From: Flavobacterium sp. TR2
Lineage (GTDB): Bacteria > Bacteroidota > Bacteroidia > Flavobacteriales > Flavobacteriaceae
DNA: 64,000 nucleotides
Assembly: GCF_025252405.1 (NCBI RefSeq)
Contig: NZ_CP104307.1
Coordinates: 3,906,001 to 3,970,000, forward strand
Direction of reading: 5' to 3'
Part shown: piece by piece, positions 54,547 through 63,158 of the stretch
Numbering within the stretch: the first letter of the stretch is position 1
Layout: every line of letters starts with the position of its first letter
Program-made: the position numbers and the translations under genes
The notes under the pieces: generated by a model
The model's database searches: none
Told to the model about the DNA's origin: nothing
Seen by the model: the letters and a program-made list of their open reading frames with translations, nothing else

Positions 54547-56799
54547 TTAATTTTGAATCACTTTAAGCTTCGTTCCATTCACAAAATCATCGTGCGAAAT
54601 AAAAAAGCTGTTAAGTGATTTTCCGTTTAGCTCAATCGAATTGATTTTCCCACCGTTATTTTCTTGTCTTTCAATTACGATGCTTTCTTTTTTATAATAT
54701 CTTGGATCTAATTTGATGGTCACTCTATGAAACATTGGCGCTGTAATGGTGTAAATTGGATCTCCTGGAGAGATTGGATAAATTCCCATCATGGAATAAA
54801 CCAACCAAGCTGACATGGTTCCTGTATCATCATTTCCTGGCAGACCTTTGGGTTCATTTTTGAAATATTCGCGAACCAATTTCTTTACCATTTCCTGAGT
54901 TTTATATTCTTCGCCTTTCACATAATTAAACAAATACGGATTGGCAATGTCTGGCTCATTGGCCATATCAAATTGTTTGGTATCGAAGATTTTCTGCAAT
55001 TGCGCTGAAAATGCTATATCACCGCCCATTAACTTTTTCAATCCGATAATATCATGCGGAACCATAAATGCATACTGCCAAGCATTTCCTTCGATAAAAC
55101 CAACATTTTCTTCAAAATTAGCTCCTGAATTTGGGTCAAAAGGTTCGTACCAATCTCCGTTTGCCAATCTTGGACGAAGCAAATTCAGGTTTTTATCAAA
55201 TAATTTTCTGTAAGATAACGAACGGTTTTTAAAACGTTTTACATTGTCTTTGTCTCCAAATTCGTTGGCCATAAGCGAAATAGAATAATCTGAAATATTG
55301 TATTCTTGAGTCGTTGAAACTGGCCCTTTATTGTCGGTTGTCAAATACCCTTTTTTGATATAATCTTTCAATCCCGGACGAAGCGGATTATTTTCAATAT
55401 TATCTGCGCCTTTCAACATCGCATAATAAGCTTTATTAATATCATAATCACGAACTCCTCTCATATAAGTATCTGTAATTACAATGCTTGCCGGGTCTCC
55501 AACCATGGTAAAAGTTTCAGTCGAATTCAGTTCCCATTTGGGTAACCAGCCGTTTTCATCAAACATATTCAACATACTTTTTATCATATCCGATTGCTGT
55601 TTTGGATAAACCAAAGACATCAATGGATGTACATTTCGGTACGTATCCCATAAAGAAAATACGGTATAACGGGTGTCATCGGTTTTAGCAATTTTACTTC
55701 TTTTGATTACGGGATATTGTCCGTTAATATCATTTAAAATATTGGGATGAATTAAAGTGTGATACAAAGCGGTGTAGAAAATCGTGTTTTCATCTTTTGT
55801 ACCGCCTTCAACCAAAATTTTAGACAATTCTTCGTTCCATTCGTTGTAGGTTTCTTTATAAATTGCATCAAAAGATCTGTTCCCAACTTCTTTTGCTAAG
55901 TTTTCACGGGCATTTTCGATACTTACGTACGAAATTCCAATCTTTACTTCAACCGTTTCTTGTTTTTCGAATTTATACGTAAAATAACTTCCAATACTAT
56001 CACCTACTACGGTTTTGATTGTATTATCCATTATTCTCGCTTTTCCGTTGTAGCCCATCCATTGCGCTTCAACGCCGTTGTATTTTGCAGGCTTTTTCCA
56101 AACTCCAAACTTATCGGCAGGTTTAGAAAATTGAGCCACAAAATAAACCGGATAAGCATCTTCTGGACTGTTATAGCAAAACGAACCTACAGAGCGCATT
56201 CCTTCAATTTCTGTCGAAGAAACCACTTTTATCATCGCGCCTTCTTCATTGGTTAGTCCCAATCCAAGATTTAATAAAATGTTGGATTGCCCTTTCGGGA
56301 AAGTGAATCGGCTCACTCCTACTCGTTTTGAAGCTGTAAATTCGCCTTTAACTTTATACTTATCGATATTTACGCTATAATATCCAGCTTTCGCCACTTC
56401 ATTAGAATAAGTCGAACCGTATTTCAAATGATCGATTTCTACTTCGCCAGTCGTTGGCATTAATAAAATCACACCCAATTCTGGACAGCCAACTCCGCTT
56501 AAATTTACCTGACTAAATCCCGTCAAAAAAGTATTCTCCTTCACATACGGATTCGAAAGCCATTGACTGTCTTTTTCCATCGGAGTATTTTTTACTCCTG
56601 CAACATTAAACGGGCTGATGCTCGCCATCCCACGTGGTGCAATCGGTCCTGGATAAGCCGCACCATAATTGGAAGTTCCAATAAACGGATTCACAAAATC
56701 GGCAGGTTCCTGCGCAAAAATAGCAATGCTAAAAAACAGCATATACAAAATATATGCTGCCTTCAATTTATTTTTAGTTTTTAAAACCATAGGCTTCAT
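54547..56799 (-). CDS. Glycoside hydrolase family 92 alpha-mannosidase
   Basis: 750 aa from the ATG at 56799, which leaves 2 bp after the GH29 stop; an upstream ATG at 56835 would overlap that gene by 34 bp. A signal peptide ends near IAIFAQ. Family motifs: FVNPFIGTSNYG at the mature start, FTGFSQVNLSG-like segments, LWDTYRNVHPL, MANEPDIANPYLFNY and GNDDTGTMSAWLVYSMMGIYP, including the catalytic-base acids and calcium site. GH92 enzymes are exo-acting, calcium-dependent alpha-mannosidases that trim high-mannose or phosphomannosyl N-glycans, which fits the neighbouring activities. Confidence 0.94.
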   Translation of the reverse strand: MKPMVLKTKNKLKAAYILYMLFFSIAIFAQEPADFVNPFIGTSNYGAAYPGPIAPRGMASISPFNVAGVKNTPMEKDSQWLSNPYVKENTFLTGFSQVNLSGVGCPELGVILLMPTTGEVEIDHLKYGSTYSNEVAKAGYYSVNIDKYKVKGEFTASKRVGVSRFTFPKGQSNILLNLGLGLTNEEGAMIKVVSSTEIEGMRSVGSFCYNSPEDAYPVYFVAQFSKPADKFGVWKKPAKYNGVEAQWMGYNGKARIMDNTIKTVVGDSIGSYFTYKFEKQETVEVKIGISYVSIENARENLAKEVGNRSFDAIYKETYNEWNEELSKILVEGGTKDENTIFYTALYHTLIHPNILNDINGQYPVIKRSKIAKTDDTRYTVFSLWDTYRNVHPLMSLVYPKQQSDMIKSMLNMFDENGWLPKWELNSTETFTMVGDPASIVITDTYMRGVRDYDINKAYYAMLKGADNIENNPLRPGLKDYIKKGYLTTDNKGPVSTTQEYNISDYSISLMANEFGDKDNVKRFKNRSLSYRKLFDKNLNLLRPRLANGDWYEPFDPNSGANFEENVGFIEGNAWQYAFMVPHDIIGLKKLMGGDIAFSAQLQKIFDTKQFDMANEPDIANPYLFNYVKGEEYKTQEMVKKLVREYFKNEPKGLPGNDDTGTMSAWLVYSMMGIYPISPGDPIYTITAPMFHRVTIKLDPRYYKKESIVIERQENNGGKINSIELNGKSLNSFFISHDDFVNGTKLKVIQN

Positions 56800-56801
56800 T
56801 T

Positions 56802-58286
56802 TTATCTGTTGATCGCTTCGATTTTTAAAGTCCAAGCTTCTTTTGCTGGAAGATTGTTTCTTAAGCTTTCAGGAATTATTACTTTAAATCCGTTTCCTTC
56901 TTTGGTCCATTTTAAAGAAGTTTTAGAACCTAACATCGTAATTTTTGTTCCTTTTTTAGGACTGATGGCTTTTACTGTAACTTCAGCAGGAATTTTATCT
57001 TCTCCGTCTTTTGCCAAATAGAATGCAAATACATTTCCTGCTTTATTTTGCGTAAAACAGATGTTTTCTTCTTTATAAGGTTCGATTGGTTTTGTATTGT
57101 AAATCGCTGTGCTGTTTACTTTCATCCAGTCTCCGTAAGCTTGCAATAAATCGTAAGCGCCTTTGTCCCATTCGCCTTCTGGACTTGGAGCCACGTTCAA
57201 TAATAAGTTTCCGCCTTTAGCCACAATATCAATCAACAAATGAATGCCTTGTCTTCCTGTCATGTATTGCGCACCTGGAGAGTACGACCATCCTCCGCCT
57301 GACGGAATGCAAGATTCCCAAGGATAAGGCAGCGTTTTAGCAGGAACACGCCCTTCTGGGGTCAAGTAGTTTTGGTTTTTACCGTGAACCGCTCTGTCAA
57401 CTACAATTAAACCCGGCTGTTTTTGACGTGCTTTTACAACCAATTCATCCATTTTCGGGTCTTGATCTACCACTCTGTGTTTGATGAAACCGTTTTTAGA
57501 TTCGTTTTCTGTAAATTTCTCGTCGTAGTTTTCTTTGATGTTTACTTGGTCTCTTTTTCTAACCCATCCTCCATCTAACCATAAAATATCAACTTTACCG
57601 TAGTTAGAAAGAATTTCTAAAATTTGATTGTGCGTGAAATCAACATATTTCTGCCATTTTTCTGGGTATAAAGACGGATCGTAGTTTACGTTTCTATCGA
57701 ACGGAGGAAAATACGGATCCCAGTAATTTTCGTTATGCCAGTCTGGTTTAGAGAAATAAGCTCCTGTCGAGATGCCTTCTCCTCTAAAAGAGTTGAAAAT
57801 TTCTTTTAAAACATCAGCTTTAGGATTGGTATGAAAAGGAACATCGTTACTAGTAATCTTGTAATCAGAATATTTAGTATCGTACATATTGAATCCGTCA
57901 TGGTGTTTTGTAGTGAAGACCATGTATTTCATTCCTGCATATTTAGCCGCTTTGGCCCATTTTGCAGGATCAAATTTTACAGGATTAAATGTTTTTCTTA
58001 ATCCTTCATAATCTTTTATATAATCATTATAATTAGAGGGATTGCTGCCTTTTTTACGTTCACACCATCCGTAATCTTCAGGACAGATAGACCAAGATTC
58101 TACAATTCCCCATTGGCTGTAAGTTCCCCAGTGCATGAGAAGGCCAAATTTTTTGCCTTGCCACTCTTCTAAGTTTTTCAATACCAACGGATCTGTTTCT
58201 GGTACGTATCTTTCATCTTCATAAATCGCCTGAGCGAATATCTGAGCTGAAAATAAAAGGGCGATCATGAATATTCCTTTTTTCAT
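56802..58286 (-). CDS. Alpha-L-fucosidase, glycoside hydrolase family 29
   Basis: 494 aa with a signal peptide (MKKGIFMIALLFSAQIFAQ). GH29 motifs: KFGLLMHWGTYSQWG, AKYAGMKYMVFTTKHHDGF and the nucleophile aspartate in VDILWLDGGWV (near residue 230). A C-terminal beta-sandwich follows. It removes terminal alpha-linked fucose; exact linkage is unknown. It is the first gene of the GH29-GH92-GH3 run, with essentially no gap to GH92, and a family D palindromic element lies upstream, where its promoter is expected. Confidence 0.95.
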   Translation of the reverse strand: MKKGIFMIALLFSAQIFAQAIYEDERYVPETDPLVLKNLEEWQGKKFGLLMHWGTYSQWGIVESWSICPEDYGWCERKKGSNPSNYNDYIKDYEGLRKTFNPVKFDPAKWAKAAKYAGMKYMVFTTKHHDGFNMYDTKYSDYKITSNDVPFHTNPKADVLKEIFNSFRGEGISTGAYFSKPDWHNENYWDPYFPPFDRNVNYDPSLYPEKWQKYVDFTHNQILEILSNYGKVDILWLDGGWVRKRDQVNIKENYDEKFTENESKNGFIKHRVVDQDPKMDELVVKARQKQPGLIVVDRAVHGKNQNYLTPEGRVPAKTLPYPWESCIPSGGGWSYSPGAQYMTGRQGIHLLIDIVAKGGNLLLNVAPSPEGEWDKGAYDLLQAYGDWMKVNSTAIYNTKPIEPYKEENICFTQNKAGNVFAFYLAKDGEDKIPAEVTVKAISPKKGTKITMLGSKTSLKWTKEGNGFKVIIPESLRNNLPAKEAWTLKIEAINR

Positions 58287-58366
58287 CTTTACTCTAATTT
58301 ATAATTTATTATTCTTTGTTTTTCTGGTTTAATAGGCAATCTAACTCGTTGGATGAAATTATTTTC

Positions 58367-58506
58367 AACACATAGAAACATCGTTTAACTAAACTTAAAC
58401 AAAGCGTTTCACTAGTTCAAATGCACATAGTTTAACTATATGTGGAAACTTGTTTCTTCCATTTTCTTTTTTTGACACAAGAAACTATGTCTCTATGTGT
58501 TAAAAT
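58367..58506. repeat. Dispersed ACACATAG palindromic element, family D, copy 3
   Basis: Outer arms AACACATAGAAACATCG and CTATGTCTCTATGTGTT, with an inner GCACATAGTTTAACTATATGTG palindrome; the internal segment AAAGCGTTTCACTAGTT closely matches copy 1. It lies upstream of the GH29 gene. Confidence 0.82.
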
Positions 58507-58542
58507 ACTTTTATTTTTTTTATTACCCCCAACGGGTTAATC

Positions 58543-60393
58543 TTAATTTAATTTTTCAAGTATCGGCTGATCTGTAAAAGTTAGTTCTTTTTGGGTGTTT
58601 TCATTAAGCTGCTCCAATACAACAAACTTATTCTCGCCTGCTTTCAGCCAACAGCCCGGCACGTAAAGCGTCTGTTGTGGCCCTACTTTCCAGTAGCGGC
58701 CCAGATTGTGACCGTTAACAAATACAATTCCCTTTCCCCAAGCGGACATATCAAGAAAAGTATCGGCTGGTTTGTTTATGTTCACAATAGATTCATATAA
58801 AACTGGGCGTCCTGGCTTTATCGTTTCATTTTTAATAACTGGCATTTCATTCATCGGCATTTTATACATTTCCCATCCGCCAGTAATTTCATATTCATTA
58901 ATAAAAACTGGAGAAATAATTCCTTTAGTATTATGCACTATTTCGGCTCCGTAATTAATACGTCCCATATTTTCAACCAGAATTTCTAAAATACCGTTAA
59001 AAGGAATAGAAACCGTCAGCTCGTAATTTTTAAAAACTCTATTCAACTCGCCAACCTTAACTCCGTTTACGTAAACTGTAGCAAAGTCTCTCAATCCATC
59101 AATTTTCAATTTGCCAGAAATTGGCTGAGTAAATCGTTTACGGTACAAAACATATCCATTTCCCTGACCCAATTTTTCAAATGTTAATGGCTGATCATTT
59201 ACGACAGCTTTATCTTTTTTGATCCAACTTAAAACATCCATGCTAGATTTGACAGGCTGATTAGGGTATTTTGCAACTGGTATCTTCTCTGGAATCGATG
59301 CTAATTTTGTTTTAGAATACTTTTGCATTACTTCGCGTATAGCCATAAATTTTGGTGTTGCCCAACCTGCTTCGCTAATTGGAGCATCATAATCATAACT
59401 TGTAATATCTGGCTGAATATCGCTTTCCTCATTATAATTTGCTCCAGAGGTAAATCCAAAATTAGTACCGCCGTGTGCCATATAATAATTAAAAGAAACA
59501 CCTGCATCAAGGTACTTTTTAGTCTGACTTGCAATCTCCTCAGATCCAATTTTAATAAATGGTTCTGCCCAATGATCCAGCCAGCCAGAATAAAACTCTG
59601 CTACCATGTAAGGTCCTTGCCCATTATGGTATTTATCAACCTGCTTTTTTAAATTCTCTATATTTGATTCTCCATTTGCTGTTGGCAGCGCACCTTCTAC
59701 CATGCCGCCTTCAAACAACCAAGAACCATCAGAAGTAAAAAATGGTTCTGGAAAATCCGTTTCTTTAAGTATATTGTAAATTGCAGTTTTGTATGCTTTA
59801 TGATCTTCGGCTTTAATATCGGTTCTTTGAGAAACATAAGAGCCAAATTCATTTTCAGCCTGAACCATAATAATAGGTCCTCCTTGATTAGCAAAAAGTC
59901 CTTTTACCTCTGCATACAAATGTTCTAAATATGTTTTACAAGCTTCTAAAAATGCTTTGTTATTGGTACGAATTACTAAATCTGGATTATTTTGCAGCCA
60001 CCAAGGATATCCTCCAAATTCCCATTCACCACAAGCATACGGACCTGGTCTAAGAATTACATACAATCCTTCGCTTTTAGCAGTACGCACAAACTCTGCT
60101 AAATCTCTATTTCCTGTTTTAAAATCCCAGACACCAGGCGTTATTTCGTGATAATTCCAAAACACATAAGTGGCTACGGTATTCATTCCCATAGCTTTGA
60201 GCATTTGAAGCCTATGTCTCCAATATTCTTTTGGAATACGCTCATAGTGCATTTCTCCCGAATGTATTTTGATAATTTTACCGTCTTGCTGAAATTCTCC
60301 ATTCGATATAGAAAATCCCTTGGTTTGTGCCCTACTCAAAAAGGGCATCAAGCAAATCAATAATATCCCGAGCTTAAATAGTATCTTATTCAT
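58543..60393 (-). CDS. Beta-galactosidase, glycoside hydrolase family 35
   Basis: 616 aa with a signal peptide ending LSRAQ. GH35 signatures: HSGEMHYERIPKEYWRHRL, GMNTVATYVFWNYHE, the acid/base glutamate in VQAENEFGSY, and the nucleophile in YMVAEFYSGW. Two C-terminal jelly-roll domains bind the galactose-binding-like region (ending AWGKGIVFVNGHNLGRYWKVGPQQTLYVPG). It removes terminal beta-galactose, as found on complex N-glycan antennae. Its neighbour is the GH20 gene, 143 bp upstream, with a family A hairpin in between. Confidence 0.95.
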   Translation of the reverse strand: MNKILFKLGILLICLMPFLSRAQTKGFSISNGEFQQDGKIIKIHSGEMHYERIPKEYWRHRLQMLKAMGMNTVATYVFWNYHEITPGVWDFKTGNRDLAEFVRTAKSEGLYVILRPGPYACGEWEFGGYPWWLQNNPDLVIRTNNKAFLEACKTYLEHLYAEVKGLFANQGGPIIMVQAENEFGSYVSQRTDIKAEDHKAYKTAIYNILKETDFPEPFFTSDGSWLFEGGMVEGALPTANGESNIENLKKQVDKYHNGQGPYMVAEFYSGWLDHWAEPFIKIGSEEIASQTKKYLDAGVSFNYYMAHGGTNFGFTSGANYNEESDIQPDITSYDYDAPISEAGWATPKFMAIREVMQKYSKTKLASIPEKIPVAKYPNQPVKSSMDVLSWIKKDKAVVNDQPLTFEKLGQGNGYVLYRKRFTQPISGKLKIDGLRDFATVYVNGVKVGELNRVFKNYELTVSIPFNGILEILVENMGRINYGAEIVHNTKGIISPVFINEYEITGGWEMYKMPMNEMPVIKNETIKPGRPVLYESIVNINKPADTFLDMSAWGKGIVFVNGHNLGRYWKVGPQQTLYVPGCWLKAGENKFVVLEQLNENTQKELTFTDQPILEKLN

Positions 60394-60427
60394 TTTTTTT
60401 CAGATTATACATTTATGTCTTTAAAGT

Positions 60428-60454
60428 TTTGTCAAAGTTTGAAACTTTGACAAA
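60428..60454. repeat. TTTGTCAAAGTTT palindrome, family A, copy 3
   Basis: TTTGTCAAAGTTT (60428-60440) and AAACTTTGACAAA (60442-60454) form a near-continuous 13-bp inverted repeat between the GH20 and GH35 genes. Nearly the same sequence lies at 63034-63067. Confidence 0.85.
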
Positions 60455-60536
60455 GCGGTCACAAGCATTTCACGTTAAGCTATTTCTTTTACCAAGTTTC
60501 AATCCCGAGGCTTCAGGACTATATGTTTAAAAATAT

Positions 60537-62849
60537 TTAATTCACCAAAATTTCATCTACAAACAACCAAGAGCTTTCTCCTTTCGGACTTTTCTTTAGG
60601 TTGCCTCCAATCACTTTTACAAAACGTGCATTTTGCTTTTGGAAATTGATTTTGAAATCTTTCAATTCTGGAACTGGATTTACAGTATACGGACGCATTA
60701 TTTTACCCACTTGCGTGTATTTAATTCCGTCTGTAGAAATCAATACTTTAACTTGAATTGGGAAATTAACTCCTGCGCCTTGGCTTTCTAAAGCTCCAAC
60801 TGATACTTGCTCGATGCTTTCTATTTTTTCAAGATCAATTACCAATTCCATATCGTTAACCAGCCAAGCTTGCCATTGTCCATCATGGAAATTTTTGCTT
60901 CCGCGAATGGTGTTGACCATCGTATTGGCATCTCCTTTATAATTGTCATTGTAAGGCGTTAAGTATTTCACTTTTTTCGCAAATCCTTTGTGGAAAACAA
61001 TAGTATCTGTAAATGTTTTTCCAACGGGTTTTTCATCCTGAAATAAAGATGCTTTTAATACCGTTGTTTCTTTAATTTCAATTGGACTTGTGTATTTTAT
61101 CGCTTGATGCTCAATGCTTTGATTTCCTAAAACATAGCGGATATCTGGGTTTGGAAATTCATTTTTCAATTCCACTTTCACTTGTTTATTGGCCAAATCT
61201 GCTGTTGAAGCAGCTGTTACCAAGTATGCGCTTTTTGCATAATTTACTCCCTGATAATCGTAACGTTTGAACATTGAAAACAATCTCGCTGTAAAATCGT
61301 TCCAATTGCGTTTTTCTTTCGGACTCCATAAGGTTTCTGATAACGCCGCTAATCTTGGAAAAATCATATACTCAGAATCTCGCGGTCCTGCAATATGTTC
61401 TGCCCATAAATTGGCCTGTCCGCCCAAAACATGAGCGGCTTCTTGTGGTGTCATGGTTGAAACTACAGGATCAAATTTGTACACTTCGCTTAACGGGTTG
61501 TAAGCATCAAAAGCAAGAGGTTCTTCGTTTTGCGGACCTTGATAGAAATTAAAATAACAAGGCGTTTCTGGTGTCATGATCACATCGTGACCTTGATCTG
61601 CCGCTTCGATGCCGCCTTTCATTCCTCTCCAGCTCATTACCGTTGCATCTGGAGCTAAACCGCCTTCTAAAATTTCATCCCAACCGATCACTTTTTTACC
61701 TTTTGAGTTGATGTATTTCTCCATACGTTTTACAAAATAGCTTTGCAATTCGTTTACATTTTTCAGATGTTCATCTTTGATTCTTTTTTGGCAGTTCGGA
61801 CATTTTGCCCAATTGGTTTTGGTCGCTTCATCGCCACCAATATGAATGTATTTTGAAGGGAAAATAGTAATTACTTCATCTATCACATTCTGTAAAAACT
61901 CAAACGTAGTTTCTTTTCCTGCACAGTAAATATCAGTCAAAGGCCAAACTCCGCCAGACGGAACGCCAATTCTCTGATTGAAGCAAGCCAGTTCTGGATA
62001 CGCTGCAATCGCACTGCTTACGTGAGCCGGCATTTCGATTTCTGGAATAACTTCAATTCCTTTTGCAGCTGCGTATTTTACGATTTCTTTTAATTCGTCT
62101 TGAGTGAAAAATCCGCCGTAAGTTCCTTTTTCATCAGGATTTGTCGTTAATCTGGCATTCCAAGAAACATTTTCCTGATCTACCCTCCAAGCGCCAACTT
62201 CTGTCAGTTTTGGATATTTTTTTATTTCGATTCTCCAGCCTTGATCGTCAACTAAATGCATATGCAAAACGTTCATTTTATGCGCTGCCAAACGATCGAT
62301 TGTGGCTAAAACATAGTTTTTATCAAAGAAATGACGTGAAAAATCAAGCATTAAACCTCTCCATTTAAAACGAGGTTCATCAGTAATGGTCAAACTTGGA
62401 ATCTGCCATTTTGCAGAAGTAATCGCAAATTTACTTTCGATGGCTTCAGGAAGCAATTGTCTAATGCTTTCTAAAGCGTATAAAAAACCATTATTTCCTT
62501 TAGCAGAAATGACAATATTAGTTGGGTTAACATCCAAAACGTAAGCTTCATTCTTTAAGTTTGGATCTGTTTTTAATACAACATAATTACTCAAAGGAGC
62601 TTTTGCGGTAACTTCTGGTTTCCATCCTGCAGCAGTTTCAAATTTTGATGCCAAAGCATTTGCGGCATCTTTTTGAAAATCGCCATTAACGACAAATTTG
62701 GTATCTTTTGTAAATTCAAAAACACCCGTTTTTATCAGCGTTTGAGTCGGTTTTGGAATGATACGAATATCACTTTCTGTGTAAACTTTCTGCGCATTAA
62801 CCGAGAAAATTGAAGTGAATACGGTTAATAGGAATAGTAATTTTTTCAT
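60537..62849 (-). CDS. Beta-N-acetylhexosaminidase, glycoside hydrolase family 20
   Basis: 770 aa with a signal peptide (MKKLLFLLTVFTSIFSVNAQ). A GH20b-type N-terminal domain (about 25-155) precedes the catalytic barrel with GLMLDFSRHFF, HMHLVDDQGWRIEI and the catalytic Asp-Glu pair in YIHIGGDEATKTNW. A C-terminal chitobiase-like segment and a discoidin-like domain (about 625-770) complete it. It removes terminal beta-linked GlcNAc or GalNAc, exposing the mannose core of N-glycans or antenna GlcNAc. The glycosylasparaginase gene lies 309 bp upstream on the same strand. Confidence 0.95.
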   Translation of the reverse strand: MKKLLFLLTVFTSIFSVNAQKVYTESDIRIIPKPTQTLIKTGVFEFTKDTKFVVNGDFQKDAANALASKFETAAGWKPEVTAKAPLSNYVVLKTDPNLKNEAYVLDVNPTNIVISAKGNNGFLYALESIRQLLPEAIESKFAITSAKWQIPSLTITDEPRFKWRGLMLDFSRHFFDKNYVLATIDRLAAHKMNVLHMHLVDDQGWRIEIKKYPKLTEVGAWRVDQENVSWNARLTTNPDEKGTYGGFFTQDELKEIVKYAAAKGIEVIPEIEMPAHVSSAIAAYPELACFNQRIGVPSGGVWPLTDIYCAGKETTFEFLQNVIDEVITIFPSKYIHIGGDEATKTNWAKCPNCQKRIKDEHLKNVNELQSYFVKRMEKYINSKGKKVIGWDEILEGGLAPDATVMSWRGMKGGIEAADQGHDVIMTPETPCYFNFYQGPQNEEPLAFDAYNPLSEVYKFDPVVSTMTPQEAAHVLGGQANLWAEHIAGPRDSEYMIFPRLAALSETLWSPKEKRNWNDFTARLFSMFKRYDYQGVNYAKSAYLVTAASTADLANKQVKVELKNEFPNPDIRYVLGNQSIEHQAIKYTSPIEIKETTVLKASLFQDEKPVGKTFTDTIVFHKGFAKKVKYLTPYNDNYKGDANTMVNTIRGSKNFHDGQWQAWLVNDMELVIDLEKIESIEQVSVGALESQGAGVNFPIQVKVLISTDGIKYTQVGKIMRPYTVNPVPELKDFKINFQKQNARFVKVIGGNLKKSPKGESSWLFVDEILVN

Positions 62850-62928
62850 TATTTATTTTTTGGTTTCTCTAACAGTTACTTATAAAGCGACTTTTAGAGA
62901 TGTAGTTTTTAGTTTTTGTTTGCCATCG

Positions 62929-63012
62929 TGAGGAACGAAGGATCACACTAGGAATTCCTCAAAGCAACTCGCCAATCTTTCGCGAGCTACTTGTGTGATC
63001 CTTCGTTCCTCA
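62929..63012. repeat. Long inverted repeat, family E, in GH20 upstream gap
   Basis: TGAGGAACGAAGGATCACAC (62929-62948) and its perfect complement (62993-63012) form a 20-bp stem with a 44-bp loop that itself has a GCGAGTTGC-like weak pairing. Imperfect pairing extends outward (TTTGCCATC / GATGACAAA). Related half-sites occur at 40055-40085. No gene fits here. Confidence 0.85.
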
Positions 63013-63033
63013 GGATGACAAAACTGTGTCGTT

Positions 63034-63067
63034 AAACTTTGTCAAAGTTTGAAACTTTGACAAAGTT
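63034..63067. repeat. TTTGTCAAAGTTT palindrome, family A, copy 4
   Basis: AAACTTTGTCAAAGTTT (63034-63050) and AAACTTTGACAAAGTT (63052-63067) make a 16-bp stem. It is between the glycosylasparaginase and GH20 genes. A half copy of the family D outer arm (CTATGTTTCTATGTGTTT, 63122-63139) follows. Confidence 0.85.
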
Positions 63068-63158
63068 CCCATCAAGCTATGTTATTTATTAAGAGTGAAA
63101 CGACTTTAAACACAATAAATTCTATGTTTCTATGTGTTTAAAAATTTCACGTCTAGTT

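Noticed and set aside
56800-56835. Longer start for the GH92 enzyme
   Set aside because: It would overlap the GH29 gene by 34 bp and place 12 charged residues before the signal peptide.
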